Shown: positions 62,251-64,000 of the stretch, piece after piece
Position numbering within the stretch: the stretch's first letter is position 1
Layout: each line of letters begins with the position of its first letter
DNA from: Strigops habroptila
Taxonomy: Eukaryota > Chordata > Aves > Psittaciformes > Psittacidae
Assembly: GCF_004027225.2 (NCBI RefSeq)
Contig: NC_044278.2
Coordinates: forward strand, 3,658,001-3,722,000
DNA length: 64,000 bases
Direction of reading: 5' to 3'
Notes under the pieces: model-generated
What the model saw: only the letters and a program-made list of their open reading frames with translations
Databases searched by the model: none
What the model was told of the DNA's origin: nothing
Program-made: the position numbers and the translations under genes

Positions 62251-64000
62251 ATTGATTATATGAACTCCTCTTCAGCTTCAGGGATGTGGGCTGCAAGAAA
62301 GAAGAGAAACGGGATGATTGAGGTTTGGTGGTTGAGTGCCACCAATGTAATGCAGAGGACCTTCTCTTTGCAAGATGGTTTCTAAGAATATAGTCTTCAA
62401 AACTACCCTCTGCTTAGTGTTTGGGTCAGCTGGGTCCTATTTGGCCGGCCTTCACGAGACAGGCTCATTAACCTGGTACTGGATGTAATAACCATGCTGA
62501 TAAGCAGCCAGATTCACGTAGGTCAGAGGGGCTGGGGCTAAGCCGACACTATCCTAACATGAATCCAGACCATATGATTAATGTTTCTTCACTAGGTCTA
62601 GCGTGGGAAGGCCTGTCTCGTCTTGCTGGGGTCTGCATATTCAAATATCATCACTATATATCATCACTAAACCTTCATCTTTCCTAGCCCAGTTCCAGCT
62701 TGTTGGTTTCAGAATCCAGGAAGAGGTGCAGTGGCTGCTTGTTAGTAGGAAGGAGCCACATTTCCATGAAGTTTCTACTTACAGAGTGAACACTGAGTGT
62801 TGAGTTGGTGGCTTGAGTAGCCACACAAGCCATCAACTCAACTCGTCACAAATGCCTCTTCTGTGTGAAACCGAATTGCTCCTGTAGATATCTGTAGGTT
62901 TGGGTGGAGAAATAATTACCAGAAAAGAGACCAAAGGGGAAAAGCATGTGCTGACATGGAACATGAAGGTTTCCCGAGGACTGATAAGTTCTGGAGACTG
63001 GCAGCCCTGCTGAATCTGCAAGAACTGGTAAACTCCAGGCACCATGTGTCTGCACAGCCTGTGCAAGGCCACAAGTGAATGCTGCTATCAGCTGTAGATT
63101 GTGTGCCTAGAGGTCAGGGGCTGCTACAGGCAGACAAAACCTGCAGGATTATGTGTGCATCCGCTGAAATAAATGACTTTGAGGAACTTTCTGAACACTT
63201 TCAGCACAAGCCTCTAGTGAGTGTGCAGCTGGGGTTGTCCTCCAACTGTCGCTCCAGCTTGCTAACAGTGATTGTATGAGTGAACTGGGAGGGAGTAAGT
63301 GAATGTTGTGTATATTATCTGCTATTAACAATAACAGCTTCCTAGGGTGAAGTCCTTGAGCACTCTGGCTGTCTCATTCTAAGCTTCTGTTGCACAACCG
63401 AAGAATTTTTAAGCAAATCAGGGGAATTAATCCCTTCTTTCCATCTTCTCCTAGAGTCCCTCTGTCTTTCTTTTGATTTCTGCATAGGGTGTGCTTTCTT
63501 CCTTTTCCTTTACAGTCTCTCTCACAGCTGCAGTAGTAATAGATCCACAATGGAGGCCAGTCTGGAGACTCCCTAAAAAGTGTGAACCTTAAGTAAGGTA
63601 AAAGCAAAAATTGCTAATACTCTTATATGAACGATGTATCTTACACCTTACTCTGCATATCATCCCTACATGGCTAATTCAACCAATATTTCTAGCACAG
63701 TTTTCTGTCTTCCCTTTCAGGTTCCAGACCAGATTTTCCTGCTTCTTTCCCATCTGACTGAATAGAGACATCAGCTGTGCTGTTCCAACACCATTTCTGG
63801 TTGTTTCTCACAGCTCCCTGCTAGTCTCCTACACAGCCAGTAGAGCCGTAGTAGTTCACTCTGTAGCAAAGGTTATTTCAGGTTCTTTCTCTGAAGCAAA
63901 GAGTAGGAGTGGTAGTCAGCATAAATGTTTAATAGGCCCTGAGAGCTAAAACTTTAAGATGAAGCTCCTTTTGAAGCTACATTTACAGCCTCTGCTCTCC
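62251..64000. other. No gene recognised; possibly TMEM39A intron 1
   Basis: No frame resembles TMEM39A or any other family. By synteny this should be the first intron of TMEM39A on the plus strand, but the sequence does not prove it. Confidence 0.4.

Overview
The window is vertebrate nuclear DNA, and almost certainly bird. It holds three spliced protein-coding genes with GT-AG introns, CpG-rich promoters, many CR1-type LINE 3' ends and two ERV-type LTR copies. The gene order (CD80, TIMMDC1, POGLUT1, then a divergent promoter where TMEM39A is expected) is the arrangement known from human 3q13.33, read in the reverse direction. The exact bird cannot be named. There are no bacterial operons, CRISPR arrays or new multi-gene systems here.

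Layout. Positions 1-10.4 kb are gene-poor: one CR1 3' end (6.4-6.7 kb), one LTR fragment (7.4-7.6 kb) and one CR1 (9.8-10.4 kb). CD80 (+) runs from 10,913 to 30,914 in five coding exons, with an 11.7 kb first intron; its 3'UTR appears to be spliced. From 30.9 to 37 kb nothing codes. TIMMDC1 (-) runs from 44,840 down to 38,032 in seven coding exons. POGLUT1 (-) runs from 61,251 down to 47,607 in eleven coding exons. Between them lies a complete solo LTR with a perfect 5-bp target duplication. A GC-rich divergent promoter with NRF1-, YY1- and ZNF143-like motifs sits at 61.2-61.45 kb. It is followed by three minus-strand CR1 ends and then by sequence with no recognisable exon (probably TMEM39A intron 1).

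All exon junctions of the three genes were placed by eye. Every junction is in phase, which gives continuous proteins of 316 aa (CD80), 232 aa (TIMMDC1) and 388 aa (POGLUT1). The three genes do not share a pathway: CD80 is a T-cell costimulatory ligand, TIMMDC1 is a mitochondrial complex I assembly factor, and POGLUT1 is the ER O-glucosyltransferase that modifies Notch EGF repeats. Their proximity is conserved synteny.

Most notable: a 43-bp foldback made of two inverted copies of an LTR 5' terminus, inserted in a CR1 with a 5-bp target duplication; a TIMMDC1 C-terminus shortened by an in-frame TAG with family-like codons after it; and the motif-rich POGLUT1 divergent promoter.
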